DNA of 64,000 nucleotides from Nemania diffusa (GCA_038501195.1 JBBPUQ010000004.1:5656001-5720000); one strand, 5' to 3'; counted from the first letter of the stretch, positions 1 through 12,066 are shown. Translations and numbers: made by a program. Notes: generated by a model not told the origin, from the letters alone.

Positions 1-493
1 TGTGGATCCCGCAACCCTGCTCGACCCCAGTCTGACCTTCGAGGGCTGCCTCTGGTTCACCGACCTCACCGCCGCCGACCCGTACCACATCCTGCCCCTC
101 GCGCTCTCGTGCATGCTAGTGTGGAACTTGCAGCCTCCATCCACCGCGCGTTGGCGATTCTCGGACCAGGTACGCACAGCCCTCGGCCGGCCTTCGCGGC
201 CTGGGACCGCGCAGTCCCAGATATTCGGAGCAGCCTCCGACGAAAAACCCAGCCTCCGCGAGCGCGGGCCCGCGATCATGCACGTGGGCATGGTAGCCGT
301 TGCGGCGCTCATCGGCCCGCTGACGATGGACCTGCCGGCCGCGCTGCACCTCTACTGGCTGGCGTCGTCCGCCACGAACACCACGTTCTCCCGGGGTCTG
401 CGCCACTTCATGCCCAAGAGCACACAGTTGCGGAAGAGTTGCAGCGGCGGGGAGGCACCTTACATCAGGCCGCTACGGGCGACGAAGAACTAG
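1..493 (+). CDS. Cox18/Oxa1-family mitochondrial membrane insertase, 3' end (partial)
   Basis: The reading frame is open from the window edge (codons in phase from base 2) to a TAG at 491-493, so only about the last 163 residues are present. Near its end lies a membrane segment reading LPAALHLYWLASS. This resembles the last transmembrane helix of the YidC/Oxa1/Cox18 family, where an FPAAL-LYW-(T/S)S pattern is typical. It is preceded by another hydrophobic stretch (VGMVAVAALIGPL). In that family the protein inserts or translocates membrane proteins such as the Cox2 C-terminus in the mitochondrial inner membrane. Cox18 is preferred over Oxa1 because the tail after the last helix is short, but this is inference. 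An AATAAA lies about 50 bp after the stop. The gene converges on the syntaxin gene. The start and any upstream introns are outside the window. Confidence 0.6.
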   Translation, partial: VDPATLLDPSLTFEGCLWFTDLTAADPYHILPLALSCMLVWNLQPPSTARWRFSDQVRTALGRPSRPGTAQSQIFGAASDEKPSLRERGPAIMHVGMVAVAALIGPLTMDLPAALHLYWLASSATNTTFSRGLRHFMPKSTQLRKSCSGGEAPYIRPLRATKN

Positions 494-544
494 CGTGGTG
501 AGATGCTGGTGGTGTGAAATGGGTGGAACCCGTGCTGATGGACG

Positions 545-550
545 AATAAA
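545..550 (+). terminator. Possible polyadenylation signal of the Cox18-like gene
   Basis: An AATAAA hexamer lies 52 bp downstream of the TAG stop, a usual distance for a fungal 3' UTR. Fungal poly(A) signals are degenerate, so this is only suggestive. Confidence 0.3.
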
Positions 551-994
551 TGAGTTATATGTCTTATGAGCGTTTTAAAAAGGTGTCTAGACCCTGAACA
601 ACCCAACCCGGCTTATGTCCTGGGTAGATTGTATATACAGGTATTACTTTCTGCGCGAAACTAGGCACGACAGGCCTTGTTTGTGCCATCGTACACATTT
701 CTGTTATCGGGGGAGAAAGGTGTCGTCGCTGTACAGTATAATGTAAATTTACATTCCTGGATAACAAACAATTGGCGAATAGCGTTCTGTACATACGGAG
801 ACAGAAATTGATATACATATATCCCAAAGCGAAACCTACTCGAAGTCGCCGTTGCTTGGAAGCATTATAAACACGATGATATACCCAGTAGGTAATCAAT
901 AACACTGCTAAGGTGGCCCCAGAACGCCAAACGCCAATCCACATGCCCTTCCTCCAACTGCGAGCTCTCTGTATCGATAGAGCAGGCCCGACTC
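551..994. other. Convergent intergenic region
   Basis: This is the space between the 3' ends of the Cox18-like gene (+) and the syntaxin gene (-). It should hold both 3' UTRs. An open minus-strand frame across 564-1061 overlaps the syntaxin end in another frame and shows no recognisable domain. No RNA gene or repeat was seen. Confidence 0.5.
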
Positions 995-1919
995 TTATCC
1001 CAAAAACACGGCCAATAACACAATGGTCATGATGACAGCCAGCACGAGGAGCAGACAACAAGCCTTGCCCCGTGCGTTCTTTTGGTACCTCGCGGCGCTC
1101 CTTAGCTCGAGGTCGGCGCCACGGGTGTCGTCGCGGACATTGATGACGTTATTATCGATCGTCTGAAGCTGCTCGCCCTGTTCGCTGACGATCTGCGCGA
1201 CTTGCTGGAAGAGGACGTTGAGGTCGCTGACGCCCTCTTCGATATGTCGAATCTCCTCCTCCCGCTCGGTGATGAGGGCGTCCTGGAAGTCGACCTCGTC
1301 CTGCGCCGCTAGATGGACCTGTTCTTGTTGCTGCTGTAGCTGCAGCTGTTCGCCGTGACGGTCGGAGGCGCCGGCTTCTCCGGCGGGCTCGTGGTCGAGG
1401 GCCGACTTGGCGGCCGAGACGGAGGCGCGTTGTTTCTCAAGAGCGGTGCGTTGGAGGGATTGGAACTCGGCGAGGGCGGCCTTGAACTCGCGCGACAGCT
1501 TTTGCTGCGAGTATTTCTGTGTGGGCTTCATTCATTCAACGCATCACCGTTAGCCAAACTAAGCCAAGCCGGCAGCAGCGTCGTCACCGCGCAACCAATA
1601 CTGCACTTACCGTGACATCGCTCCAGGCCTGGATCTTCTTGACGCCTTCGCCGACCTCCTTGAACTGCACAGTAGACTCCTCCAGCACGGCCGACACGCG
1701 CTCTCGCAGGCGCGGGTTATCTCGCTTGGTGCCGAGGAGGCTGATGTCGGACCGCAGCTTCGACATGTGGCCCTGGAGATGGAACAGCTGGTTCATCAGG
1801 CCCTGCGACAGGCGGGAGAACTCGGGGTCGTCGGAATAGGCGCCGTTGTTCGACCGGCGGCCGCCTGCGCCTCCGCTGCCGCTGCCGGACTCTACCGAGG
1901 AGAGCTGGTCGAAGGACAT
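995..1919 (-). CDS. PEP12: Pep12-like syntaxin (Qa-SNARE)
   Basis: Two exons, 1919..1611 and 1525..995, with an intron opening GTAAGT and ending in AG, give 279 residues. The N-terminal part (about 25-140) is helical, as expected for a syntaxin Habc bundle. The SNARE motif spans about 190-250 and contains the zero-layer glutamine in SEQGEQ (Q219) followed by QTIDNNV. A single C-terminal anchor (about 257-277, rich in L/V/I and preceded by GKACC) places it as a tail-anchored protein. The length is close to yeast Pep12 (288). The family mediates fusion of Golgi-derived vesicles with late endosomes. A Q-rich low-complexity stretch lies at about 164-171. The start ATG at 1919 is the first in frame. 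Pep12 is preferred over Vam3 or Tlg2 by overall resemblance; the symbol is an inference. Confidence 0.82.
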
Positions 1920-2575
1920 GGCGAGCGAGTGAGTGAGACGGCTTCGAATGTGACGAGTGCCGGAGCAGGCGGGTTGAGCGAGATGGACGAGCAGAATATG
2001 GAAACGGTTCGAATGCGGAACGTTGACAGTGGGCTATGCTAGGCTAGGCTGGAGTATCTCGAGAATTCAGATGCGAAACGGCGAAAGAATGACTGAGTTG
2101 GTCATATAGATGAGCTTGGTTGAGATAGTGTCGTCGAATGACGGTACGGATTCCGATGCCTACGGCGGTAGGCTGCAGGCATATGCACCTGGCTGATTGG
2201 CGTCATCTATCTAGATAAGGTAACTTCTGCTAAGCCACAAAAGCGGGGAGGGTGGCTGGTGTGGAACTAACCCCTGACAACAACTGCGGGTTGCTAGAGG
2301 TACCCACTTTCCTTAGTCGCAGTAGGTACCCTAGGTAGGTAGCTCGAACAACCTGTCCCCATACTAATTTTTTATTTACATGCGATCCAAACATCGACAT
2401 TTCATCATAAAAACCAATTTATCAGAGACCATCCCACCTCCCTCTCACGTCTACACATCTACACCTGCGCGTCTTTTGCGCAAACTGTAGTCCAGCTTCT
2501 TCTTTTTCTTTCTATTCTCCTAGTACGATGTGCTAGTTTATTCGGTTTCTTTTCTTCCCTACTCGAGTCCCGAAG
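1920..2575. promoter_or_regulatory. Divergent promoter region between the syntaxin and NDC1 genes
   Basis: About 650 bp separates two head-to-head ATGs, so both promoters must lie here. A pyrimidine-rich tract (about 2497-2520, TTCTTCTTTTTC-like) sits about 60 bp before the NDC1 ATG, a common feature of fungal core promoters. TAGGTA-type motifs occur at 2320-2341. No canonical TATA box was assigned. Confidence 0.45.
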
Positions 2576-4615
2576 ATGGCTCCGCCGATTGCGCGACGGG
2601 CGCCCTACAAGGACTTCCTTCAGCCCGCCCTGCAGAGACGTTTTGCCGGTACCGCCGCCATTGTGCTCGGTCTCGCCTATATCGAGTCTCTCACTCTATC
2701 TAGCTGGGGATCTCGTATGTTAACCGTCTATCTAATCATTGTAGCCTAGATAGGACCATAGTTCGTCTCTCGCTAACCGTGCACCCCGCGCTTCTAGTCA
2801 TCTGGGCATGGCTGCCCTTGGGTCTCCCTGGCCTCCGCGCCTTAGCCATCTTCCTCTGCATCCTCCCCATCATCGTCCTGCGCATCGCCCACAGCCACAT
2901 GGGCATTCGGACCTCCAACTCCATCTTTGAGACCTTAGCCAACACCGTCCTCCCTTTCTCGACCTTCGAGACCCTCCTGACTTACGTCATCTCCGCCTTG
3001 CTCTTCAGCCAGGTCTACCTCAAATCCACGCCAGAAGAGGCTGGTATTCGTTGGATTTCGAATGCAACCGGCCGCTCGCGCCTGAACGAGCATGCCGTAT
3101 TCTATACCACCAACCTCGCCCTTCTAGGCCTTATCCAAGGTGTTCTGCATGTGGCGCTGGATCAAGATCGCCTGCTTTTGGGAACAGTCCAGACCGAACG
3201 TGGACGCGAAAATAAAGACGTAGACGAGAAGCCTTCTCCAGAGCACTGGGCCGTCAAGATAGGCGAATGGGTCCCCATCTTGGTTGTGCGATGCGGCATG
3301 TTGGCGATCACCGTCGCCATTATCAACTACACCGTCCTCTACCACTTTCTCAGGCTCTCCGCGTGGCGCTCGTCTATGTGGTTCTTCCGCTTTTTTTACA
3401 GTGATCTCCCGAGATACAATCTACCCCCTGGGAATGCGCCGTGGAGTGTTTGGATGTTGGGACGAACTATATGGGCCTCATTTCTGCTAGCCTTCCTTTG
3501 GTACCTTGGTGACGTTGCGTTTCGGGTACAGCTGACGCGTGAGCCGTTGAAGAAGGAACAGCCGTTGACCGCCGAATCCAAGGACCCTAACGGCAGCTTG
3601 CTAAATGGGCTCAAAAGCACGAAGCCTAGAGTATCCGTAAGTAACTACCATGATATTCTCCCATACGACACAGTCACTGATAGCGTAGGCCTTCGCTACG
3701 TGGGAGCTTGCATTCATTACGCGAGACTTCACGGCAAGGCGACTATCCATCTTCGAAGATATCGATCGAAAAGATGGGCCCATGTGGTCCCAAGTTTATG
3801 CGCTATGCATCGACAACATCAAAAGCATTGAACGTAAAATCGATGACTACGGAAAGCCGCCGGCGCCTATGCCCGTAACAGAGCCGGAGTCAGCCCCGCA
3901 GCAGCCGCGCGCGCGCATATCTCAGCCTATCCGAACGAACGACGTTTCGGTCCCTAGACCCGCCGCCAAGGCTGCGCTAGTGAGAGATACAGTCTCTAAA
4001 GTTATAACGTCCCCTGGCAAGACACCCCTGGAAAGCTGGGTACCCAAATTCAAGAAGGGAGCTGTGCTTGTAGCCGACCAAGTCATGACCAGGGAGCAAA
4101 AGGAGGCAATCCAACCTGAGGCTCTGCGGGGGCGTTTGGACACTCTGTTGCTCCAGATGTTGGCCCTCCCGGTGATAGGGCCCATATTCCAACAGACATT
4201 TGGCCGCCAGTTGGCCAAAGCAGTCCTCGGATCCCCGTATGCGGAGACCAGTGTCTACATAAACTCGGCGTACGCTCTATCGCATTTGGCGGTATGCAGC
4301 TTAACGGAAGACAAGTACGGGAATGTACACAGGGATGTAGCGACCATTATACGAACGTTTACAGTGGTTATCAAGAAACTGGAGACATTTCGAGACGAGT
4401 TCCCTACACATTGGACGGACATCAGCCAGCGCCGGCAGTGTCCCGAAGTCACAGAAGTGTTGACAGCTCTGAAAGAAGGGCTCGGGGCCCTCGTCGAGGC
4501 GTTCAGCGTGTACAGCACTGATCTCCGGCTCAGCCGAGCGGATATGCGGCTGGCGCGGGAGGCGGCGGAGATTAGGCAAGGGGGCAGGCAGCCTGAAATG
4601 CAGCAACTGGGCTAG
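2576..4615 (+). CDS. NDC1: Nucleoporin NDC1 (nuclear pore / spindle pole body anchoring protein)
   Basis: Three exons, 2576..2714, 2798..3636 and 3689..4615, with GTATGT and GTAAGT donors, give 634 residues. Yeast Ndc1 has 655. The N-terminal half carries about six hydrophobic segments (first at about 25-45, last at about 280-300). The conserved core after them includes FATWELAFITRDF, then RRLSIFEDIDR and WSQVYALC, which I recognise from the fungal Ndc1-Nup family. The C-terminal half is soluble and helical with a proline-rich linker at about 375-400. In that family the protein anchors nuclear pore complexes, and in yeasts spindle pole bodies, in the nuclear envelope. The second intron removes an in-frame stop and restores the FATWELAF motif, which strongly supports the model. 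The start is the first ATG of the 5' exon, in the context AAGATGGCT. Confidence 0.85.
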
Positions 4616-5345
4616 TGGCGACGGTTGATGGTTTTAGGCGTTAATGGCATGGACAGAGTTCTGGATATGGACGAGTAGATTCCTCGGGGCCACTACTAAC
4701 TAAACTCTGATGCCAAATGCTATTAGAGAAGATGTGAAAAAGAGAGCATGTTGTACAGAGTATAAACTCCAAACTCTTGGCTCCCAATGGATCAATGTCG
4801 GTACTATTATACTATCTCTCTGAGAAGACAACAACATGATGATGAAAGTCAACAAGGAAGTTGCTGTGTCATGTTGCTGCGAAATAAATACAGATGCACC
4901 AAGGTTAAATTAAGCTCTTTTAGCGCCAGACTAGTCTAGTACCTCCCGTTGTACACTACGCTAAGATGGTACTAATATAAGTATGTATGTACATTACGTC
5001 AGGGGTGCAGACCCATATAATATCGTGACCGCGAGAACGTTACACGAGCCTTACCAGACATACTGCATAGTACAAGCTCCCAAACTTGTCTATCATGCCT
5101 CCCGCCTTCCTACCATGAGTGCCAATCCCAGACGAAGCGATCCCGACGCCCGTGATCCGCGAAGTTGGCGAAGACGGAACCGCACAACTGCGAGTTCAAT
5201 TCGGCTAACATGACCTGGATAAATAGTAGTCTGTAGCCTACCTCAGCTTGCATCATCATCCCGATACGCTTCTATACAAGACGACGACGACGGCGGCGAC
5301 GATTTCTATATACCGATAATACGACTACTCAGGTAGTCACCCACC
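4616..5345. promoter_or_regulatory. Intergenic region and DLT1 promoter
   Basis: About 730 bp between NDC1 and DLT1, both plus strand. Short open frames here (such as 4983-5213) have no recognisable domain. A (GAC/GGC)n trinucleotide tract occupies about 5279-5302, some 45 bp before the DLT1 ATG. The start context CACCATGGCC is strong. Confidence 0.4.
5279..5302. repeat. GAC/GGC trinucleotide tract in the DLT1 leader
   Basis: Eight consecutive GAC or GGC units lie just upstream of the DLT1 start, probably in the 5' UTR. Confidence 0.6.
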
Positions 5346-6686
5346 ATGGCCAGCGCCGGGCTCGTGTCGCGCATCGCCTACAACTCGGTCTACGTCGTGC
5401 TTTGGCTCATACTGATTGCCCTGCTACTCGTCGTGCCCGGCGATTTCATCGCCCAGACTCTCGCGACCCACCAGCTCATCAACCTCCTCACCCTCCTCAT
5501 CGTCTACGTCGTCACCTTCGTCATCGTCCTCTTCATCTATCTCCTCCGCCTCTATGTTACCCGTACCGTGCTTGCCTCCATCCCGAAACAATGGGTCCCC
5601 ATCGACAAGGGTGATGTTAAGAAGGAGGTTCGCAACATCATCGCGAAAGGCCTCAGCGAAAGCGCTGCTATTGCCTGGCACGCCCGCCCCCGAGTCATAA
5701 CGCCCCTGGACACGCCCTCGGAAACTCCAGGTAGTGCACCGGCAATTCAGAGCGCGGACGATGCGCAGGCCAGGGACGGGCGTAGATCGCTGCAGCTATT
5801 CAGGTCGAAGCCGGCTACCGCCATCTCTTCACCACCATGGCGGCCTGTATGGGGCGAGGTAGAACATTACGGTTGGGGCTCCCCCGCCTCAGCAGACCTC
5901 GCCGATATTCAGTATACCACGGTATTAGCAGAGCTCCCAAATCTCATCGAGGCGAAGGCCGTTGCCCAGGCGCCACCAGATCCAACGTCGGTGGCGACTG
6001 CACCAGAGCTCGACCCCGATGCCGTGATGCTGCTACAGCGCGCCCCGAACATGACCATGAGAAGCTACATAGCGCACCTCACCGAGCTCGATGTCTTGCC
6101 TGCATCCCAAGACCTCGTAGACTTCTTAGACTTATACGAACGAGTCCGCTTTTCGGGCCGGCCCATGTCAAACGCGACATTCCGGAGATTGATGCATCTC
6201 TTCGCCCAGCTGCTGCGTGCCATGCAGCCTCTCCACCCCTCCATTCTCTACGACCCACGCGACGACAACAGCAGCCACTTCGGCTTCGACGGGCACATCG
6301 ACGACGACGCGCCCCAGGATTCCGCGCCGACAACGCGCACGCCGTCGCCGAGCCTCCGCAGCGCCTATAGCTTTGACCGCAGCAGCACGCACTCGCGTCA
6401 GCGCGTCGCCCGCCTTGTTCCGCGCAACTCGTCCGCCGCTACGAAGCACCAGTATCGCACAGCCCCGACCACGCCGAGGAGTAAGGCCGGCGGGGCGCTT
6501 GCGTCGCGGTCGCCGAGCAACGCGAGTAGTGCGAGCAGTTTTGCGCAATCGCGGCGGCCGTATGCTGCTAGCCAGGCGTCTAGTGCAAGTCTTGGGTCTA
6601 TGTCGCAGGGTTCGGTGATTCGACTTGCTACGGCTCAGGATGCGGGGACTTTACCTTATGTACTACGGCTTACAGATACTCTCTAA
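5346..6686 (+). CDS. DLT1: Dlt1-like membrane protein (defect at low temperature 1 family)
   Basis: A single-exon gene of 446 residues. Two closely spaced transmembrane helices (about 15-37 and 45-72) are separated by a short loop containing PGDFIAQTL. They are followed by RTVLASIPKQWVPI, then DVKKEVRNII and SAAIAWHARPR. This order is what I recall for the fungal Dlt1 family, whose yeast member is needed for growth at low temperature and whose biochemical role is unknown. A second conserved patch at about 220-300 (VMLLQRAPNM, YIAHLTELDVLP) fits the family. The C-terminal 130 residues are Ser/Ala/Arg-rich and low in complexity, probably disordered. The start ATG has a strong context. No intron is needed. 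Confidence 0.75.
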   Translation: MASAGLVSRIAYNSVYVVLWLILIALLLVVPGDFIAQTLATHQLINLLTLLIVYVVTFVIVLFIYLLRLYVTRTVLASIPKQWVPIDKGDVKKEVRNIIAKGLSESAAIAWHARPRVITPLDTPSETPGSAPAIQSADDAQARDGRRSLQLFRSKPATAISSPPWRPVWGEVEHYGWGSPASADLADIQYTTVLAELPNLIEAKAVAQAPPDPTSVATAPELDPDAVMLLQRAPNMTMRSYIAHLTELDVLPASQDLVDFLDLYERVRFSGRPMSNATFRRLMHLFAQLLRAMQPLHPSILYDPRDDNSSHFGFDGHIDDDAPQDSAPTTRTPSPSLRSAYSFDRSSTHSRQRVARLVPRNSSAATKHQYRTAPTTPRSKAGGALASRSPSNASSASSFAQSRRPYAASQASSASLGSMSQGSVIRLATAQDAGTLPYVLRLTDTL

Positions 6687-7820
6687 GGAGATCGCCACAG
6701 TTGACCCAATACAACATGGCATGATACCAAAAAAATTAGGGAAACAAAAAGGAATCAACTTGTAGAAGGGCTAGAAGAACCTGGTATCAAGTTCCGTGTA
6801 GGCCTTTATTCTTTACAACATTGCATCGCGCTGGCGTTTCTACTCTAGGGCATGGTTGGCGCATACGGGAATAGGACGGGGCATGGTATAGAACAGTATT
6901 CTAACTTGAACAGCTAGCCTACAATAGTAATAATGAGTTTGAGCATCATGCTCACGGTATCATCTTCTTGCCTGGTATGAGGCTTGATGCGCTTTGTTCC
7001 CTCGCCGGTGCCCCCACGCCCCACGGTCGTGAGTTACAAGTGGAGTAGCAGGGTTTCTTGCATATGCAAGATATACCAATAAAAGTGCTACCCGAGGCAG
7101 GTAATGCTATTACCCTTTCTTACATATATAGCTGTAGTTATTTTAAGTACCTACTCAAGAAGCCCGGTTATTCCACTTATAAGTCGGGGAACCGAAGGGC
7201 CATCCAAAGAACGAGATGCGAAGTGTTTATGCAGTCAGCATTAGACTCGAAGCAAATCAATCCGGCAGTGAAAGTCGGCTGCCTGAACCACCTACCTAGT
7301 TAGATAAATCAATACCTCGTCATGCACGTAGGCGGATCGCTGTGCATGCATAATATCTACTAGGTAGTCTGCATTCATACATGCATGATGTACTAAACAC
7401 CGATTATGAACGGTGGACTAGAATCTCTGGATGATCCCATGAGCTCCCCCCTGCTCCAGGCTCAAGCACGCCGCCTTCGGGATTTCCACCGGAAGACTGG
7501 CCACAACGGGGTTCGGCGGAGTCCACTTAATCCCGCCCCTTGGCACCTTGTCTTCCTACCCAAACTATCCATTATGTCTAATCGGAAGAGCATCGAGTAC
7601 TTAAAATAAAAGTTTGACTGGTGTATCTAATTATACGCATAGGTCTGCTTTTTCACTTTTTGCTGTACGTGCTGGCATTTAATAATAAGATACATCCCTG
7701 ATCTGCTTTCCTATAATACCATTTTGTTTTTGAATACAAATACACCTGTCTCTTTCAAATACGCTATCCATCACACATTATTCATACATTCCGTGATATT
7801 TAATGTCGACCCCTGTATCT
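6687..7820. other. Intergenic region without a recognised gene
   Basis: About 1.1 kb between DLT1 and the small minus-strand gene. Short frames at 7058-7303 and 7406-7609 begin with ATG but encode no motif I recognise and lack coding character. The early part is probably the DLT1 3' UTR. No RNA gene or repeat was seen. Confidence 0.4.
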
Positions 7821-8376
7821 TTATCCTATTAAGAGGTATGCATATGTTAGCCGGTTCATTGATTAATATCGTTATCAAAACATTGTGCAAGAAAAGAGCG
7901 ACATACTAGCGACTGTTTTAGTACCAGTCGTTGACCCAGTTTGATATGTGATCAAGTTGTCCTCAAGGGTTTGCTGAACTCCAACCTGACGTTGTAATAC
8001 GCTCAACGCGGGCGGCACGCCGCGCACGCCCAATGCCGTCACAGGGTCGCCTCCGCCGTTTAGGGCTCTCATGTAAGAGTTCAGCTGTGTCTGAGAGGCG
8101 GGGACGGCGTTGGTTGAACGGGAGAATTTGTGGGGTAGTTTGGTAGAACATGCACTAGCCAAGGAATTATGTTACTAATTAGCAAGTGCAGGTGTATATA
8201 TAGATATGTGTATATATTTGTGTGAGGCCAACAACGAAGTATACTGCGTGGGAAGAGATTGAGGTAAGAAAAATAAAAAAAGCAATATAACAAAAGAAAA
8301 GATAGAATAAAGAGAACAAGAGAAAGAATCCCCTTTACCTGTCGTACATAGGAGGGGTGGTATCAGATGATACCAT
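7821..8376 (-). CDS. Small hypothetical protein, three exons (96 aa)
   Basis: Splicing was inferred by hand: exons 8376..8339, 8154..7907 and 7825..7821. Intron 1 opens GTAAAG and ends TGGCTAG with a GCTAAT branch-like site. Intron 2 opens GTATGT and ends TTAATAG with GCTAAC about 20 nt upstream. All phases agree, giving a 96-residue protein that starts MVSSDTTPPMYD and ends GTKTVAR. The middle (residues 35-80: QTQLNSYMRALNGGG, then ALSVLQRQVGVQQTLEDNL) looks helical. No signal peptide or transmembrane segment is evident. I do not recognise the family. The consistent splice signals and higher GC of exon 2 than its surroundings argue that it is real. The last exon holds only the final partial codon and the stop, so the 3' end is the weakest part. 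Confidence 0.45.
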
Positions 8377-11300
8377 GGTGGACAGTAGTGCCTAGTAGAT
8401 CGATATATGAGGCACCGGTAAAGGAGCACATGAGTTGATGCAATACAAGAGGAGGAATACACAGGGTTTATCGGTGAATAATGAACGAAGAATATCAACG
8501 AAGAATATAATGCTAGGCAAAGTAAATGACAGAGGCTAGGATAAAGCTGGGTAGCGTGAAGCGCGTAGCGAAGAATAGCTAAGTAGCCTAAGCTTAAGCT
8601 TGCTTACTTTCTTGTCCCATCTTAGGAACTACATCGTGATTTATGTAGTCGACACAGCGAGTAGGGGTCATGTCTATGGCTTTCGCGAAACAACTGTTAC
8701 GGCAAAGAAGAATAAATAGGATCGACGCCAAGTACCAGATAATGGTTGCACTCCCTCAACCTATCATGTAGAAGTGGGGGAATCTAGGCCAATAAACCCA
8801 GGTTTCCCTTCAGATTTAGTGGGGAAGAGCATTGAGACGATGTCCAGTGGCACCTATCGGCTTCGTTTGCCTAGGAGTCGGTCAAAATATGCAAAACCCT
8901 TACCTACCTACCTTCGTAGTACGTAGTCTAGGTACATGAAGACAACTGAACCTCTATTTTAAGGCAACCAGGAGCCTCAAATGGGGTTGCGAACCAGTCC
9001 ACATTTCCCCCTCTTTACTTGTTTCTCTCTTTTCAGGGGGGCCCAGGCGGCCATAATTGTAAACTTCTAAGTAACTTACTCTTGGCTTGATACTTGAATG
9101 CTAGCTAATTAGCCCATACAGGGATGTTAGGTTCTGTATGAAGACTTCAGCTAATATGTAAGGTTAACGCACCTTATATAATGACTGAAAGGAGGTGGTT
9201 GGAGGGGGGGGCTGAATATAATGTTGGGGGCTACAGAGGAGTTATTCCCTAGGTATCTAGGCTGAAGAAAGTTAATGGGCCCTTGATATTACGGAGTTCT
9301 ATTATATATATCAACATCTCTCTAACCTGCTGTTGTAATTTTAAATGGCTAGATATTTGGGTTCAAAGGCTTTCATGTTATCAACTAGCTATTTCAACAT
9401 TTTACTTGCGAAAGTAGAATTGAATCAAAGTATAGCTTAATATTGTTATAGCATTAGAATTAAAATAGTATTAAGTTAATAGATTTTAATACTTGCACCT
9501 AATACGTATGTTGGGCTTGGGGTTCAGCTCATAGTAAAGGCATTGTTATATAGAGCTGAAAAAGACGGGGAAAGCCGAAATAGAAGTAATGCCGATTTCA
9601 ATATTGATCTTAGTAATGCTAAATAGATAGATCTTAGTACGATAGATTAGTGAAGAGCACTGCACACTAACCCGAATTCGATAAGTAGACTTCGGCTGCC
9701 TGAATTAACGCAGCTAATAGTGATACCTCTTAGCTCTACTAAACCAACAGGCCGGCTCGCAAGGAATCAGGTTAGCAAGTCTTTAAAACATCTATTTATT
9801 CGCGGCAACTATTGATAAAGGATATTAAACGATGCTGCCTTTGTCGATTTTGTAATTGCAGTTTCATGCCGAGTAGCCAGAGCTCTGCTAAAAAAGGGTT
9901 GGGGAAGTTGCGACAAAATGAATCATTAATAAATGTAAGCAAAAACTAAACTTGCAACTGTTCCTTAACATCGGCTAGTATAACCACACTGCACTCTAAC
10001 AATAAGCATTGTTAAGTCATCAAATTGAGGCGGCTGATCGCAACACAGGCCACTATTATATTAAATCGGGTTTTTTTTAAATGGCTCTAGTCACAATACT
10101 AATAATAACAAATAGAGCAACAATTGTATTCACGCTGAAGAGTTGTAGGCAAACAAAGATTGGAGAGCTTGGCTCAGTAATCGTGACTAAACAAAGTAAG
10201 CAATTATGTTATTATAGGCGCAAGAATAGCGCGTAATCGAGGATTGATCACACCAGAGATTATTAAAGATGAATATCAAATGCTACACTGTGATGATCGG
10301 ATGCGCCGATAATAGTAAAACTAGAGATATCGTTTAATATTGTACATCGATCAAGGAAGAATGCTATGCTACCCGCAGAGCCATCCCTACCTGCTCCATC
10401 CAAATTGCGACGTTGAACGCGCTCCGTCCTGTCTTGTCTCAGGTGGGTGGTAATCACAACCTTATGGGGGCTGAATAGGGGCTGAATGGATGTCTGCCGC
10501 CAGCGATGTAAGACGATGCGGGGACCCGGTGTGTCTGCCAACACGGTTAAAGCCTTGTATATGACCAAAACAACCTGCAGTCATCCCAGCCCGACACATT
10601 AGGGCTTTGCCGGGCACTCGGGCAAGAGGCAGAGCAAAACCGGTCTTCTTAGCATATTACCATCATCAGTCAAAGTTGAAGTCAAGCTTCGTCTATTATC
10701 TCTAGACCCCGGCCCCGTGCTCATGTGGTGGCGATTGCTTGCAAATGCGGCAAAGGTAATTGCAATGCGTGACATCAGATTCCGAAAAGTCCGGGGTAAA
10801 ACTTTTGATCTTCGCTAAGCTTTTGCTACATATTTCTTTTATCAGACCGGTTCTTGGGACCGAGAACTCTATGAATCGGTTTTCTGAGACCCGGAGACTA
10901 GAATCTCTAGAAGTCTCTAGCGGTGTGTGCCTAGCACACGATCCAGTCTAAATTGCGACACCAGTATCACCTGCATATTTCTGCAAGCATGGGTGAAAAC
11001 GGGTAAGGTACCAAGTCCAATTCAATGTCGTACAGCATATACTCAACAGCCCAGATTAGCACCTGAAGACCGTCATGGATCCTTAGGTGCCGTAGATGCT
11101 GACGTGTAGATCCTTTTTCATGGTACGTTTTCATCCCGCTTTTTTGTTCGTGAGGCTGCTGTAGTGGGGGTAATGTGATAGCTCATATTGCCAATTCTCA
11201 CATACAGCCCTACTGCGTATGCAGCTGCACTACGCACACTTTCACCGAAATCTAGCGGCTAGATAGGAGGTTATACAGTTAATACTGGGTAAATTTAGAA

Positions 11301-12066
11301 AAAGTAGTCAAGATTTCTAATATTCCGAACCAACGGTAGGTAATCGTTGCACTCTAAAAGGGAATCTTCAATGGGACCCGCGATGAGCGGCATCCTCTGT
11401 TGAGAAACAGTCTCGTGGTAATTAAGCGGGTGCGGTATGGATTGTTAACAAGTCGGGCATGACCATTTTAGGCTTAAGAGATTGGTTAGATTATTGGAAA
11501 ACGTCTACATGGTATTCCACCGATAGCATATCATAAGTCGATGCATTATCATCAGCAGCCTCCTCTAAGCTTTAGATGGGCAAAGCTTTTTTTGATACGT
11601 ATTGTCTGCGATCCTACTTTATCTTATTACATATAGTACTAAGCGCTGGATGGAAGGGCGAGGGGTTTTGACTGCGCAAACTAGGCTCTATCTTAACCAA
11701 CGGAAAGGCGAGTTGAAGTAGGGGATCTGGTCATCGCCACTTGTGCTTTTGTCACGACCACTGTAACCATTTCTCTAAGTTTAGGCTACTTTTACTTTCG
11801 TTAGTAGAGATGCCAACGCTGCTGTTGGTCATTTTGCAACACCTTGCTGGCTCAGCGCTGGATGCTGTGCCATAGGGAAGCGTCATAATTTGCATTCCCT
11901 GTTGAGTTGAGACTAGGATCACGCAGATGGGACAAATGAAAACTAAGAGAAGGAGAGAGAAGCGCGAGGATGACATGTCTATGCATGAGACGAAGCAATA
12001 TCTTACTGGCGGCACATGATCTATAATAATAACCCACACGCTCGCTTCTCACACCGGCATCTATCC
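8377..12066. other. Gene-poor 3.7-kb intergenic region
   Basis: No supported gene. The first 150 bp would be the promoter of the small minus-strand gene. From about 9.3 to 10.3 kb the AT content is visibly higher and frames are closed in all directions, which may be an old decayed repeat. Frames at 10263-10568 (-), 10760-10951 (+) and 11752-12039 (-) carry no motif I recognise. TAGGTA/TACCTA motifs are frequent, for example at 8902-8935. Confidence 0.4.

Noticed and set aside
10263..10568. 101-codon minus-strand ORF
   Set aside because: No recognisable motif, no splice context and composition like its non-coding surroundings.
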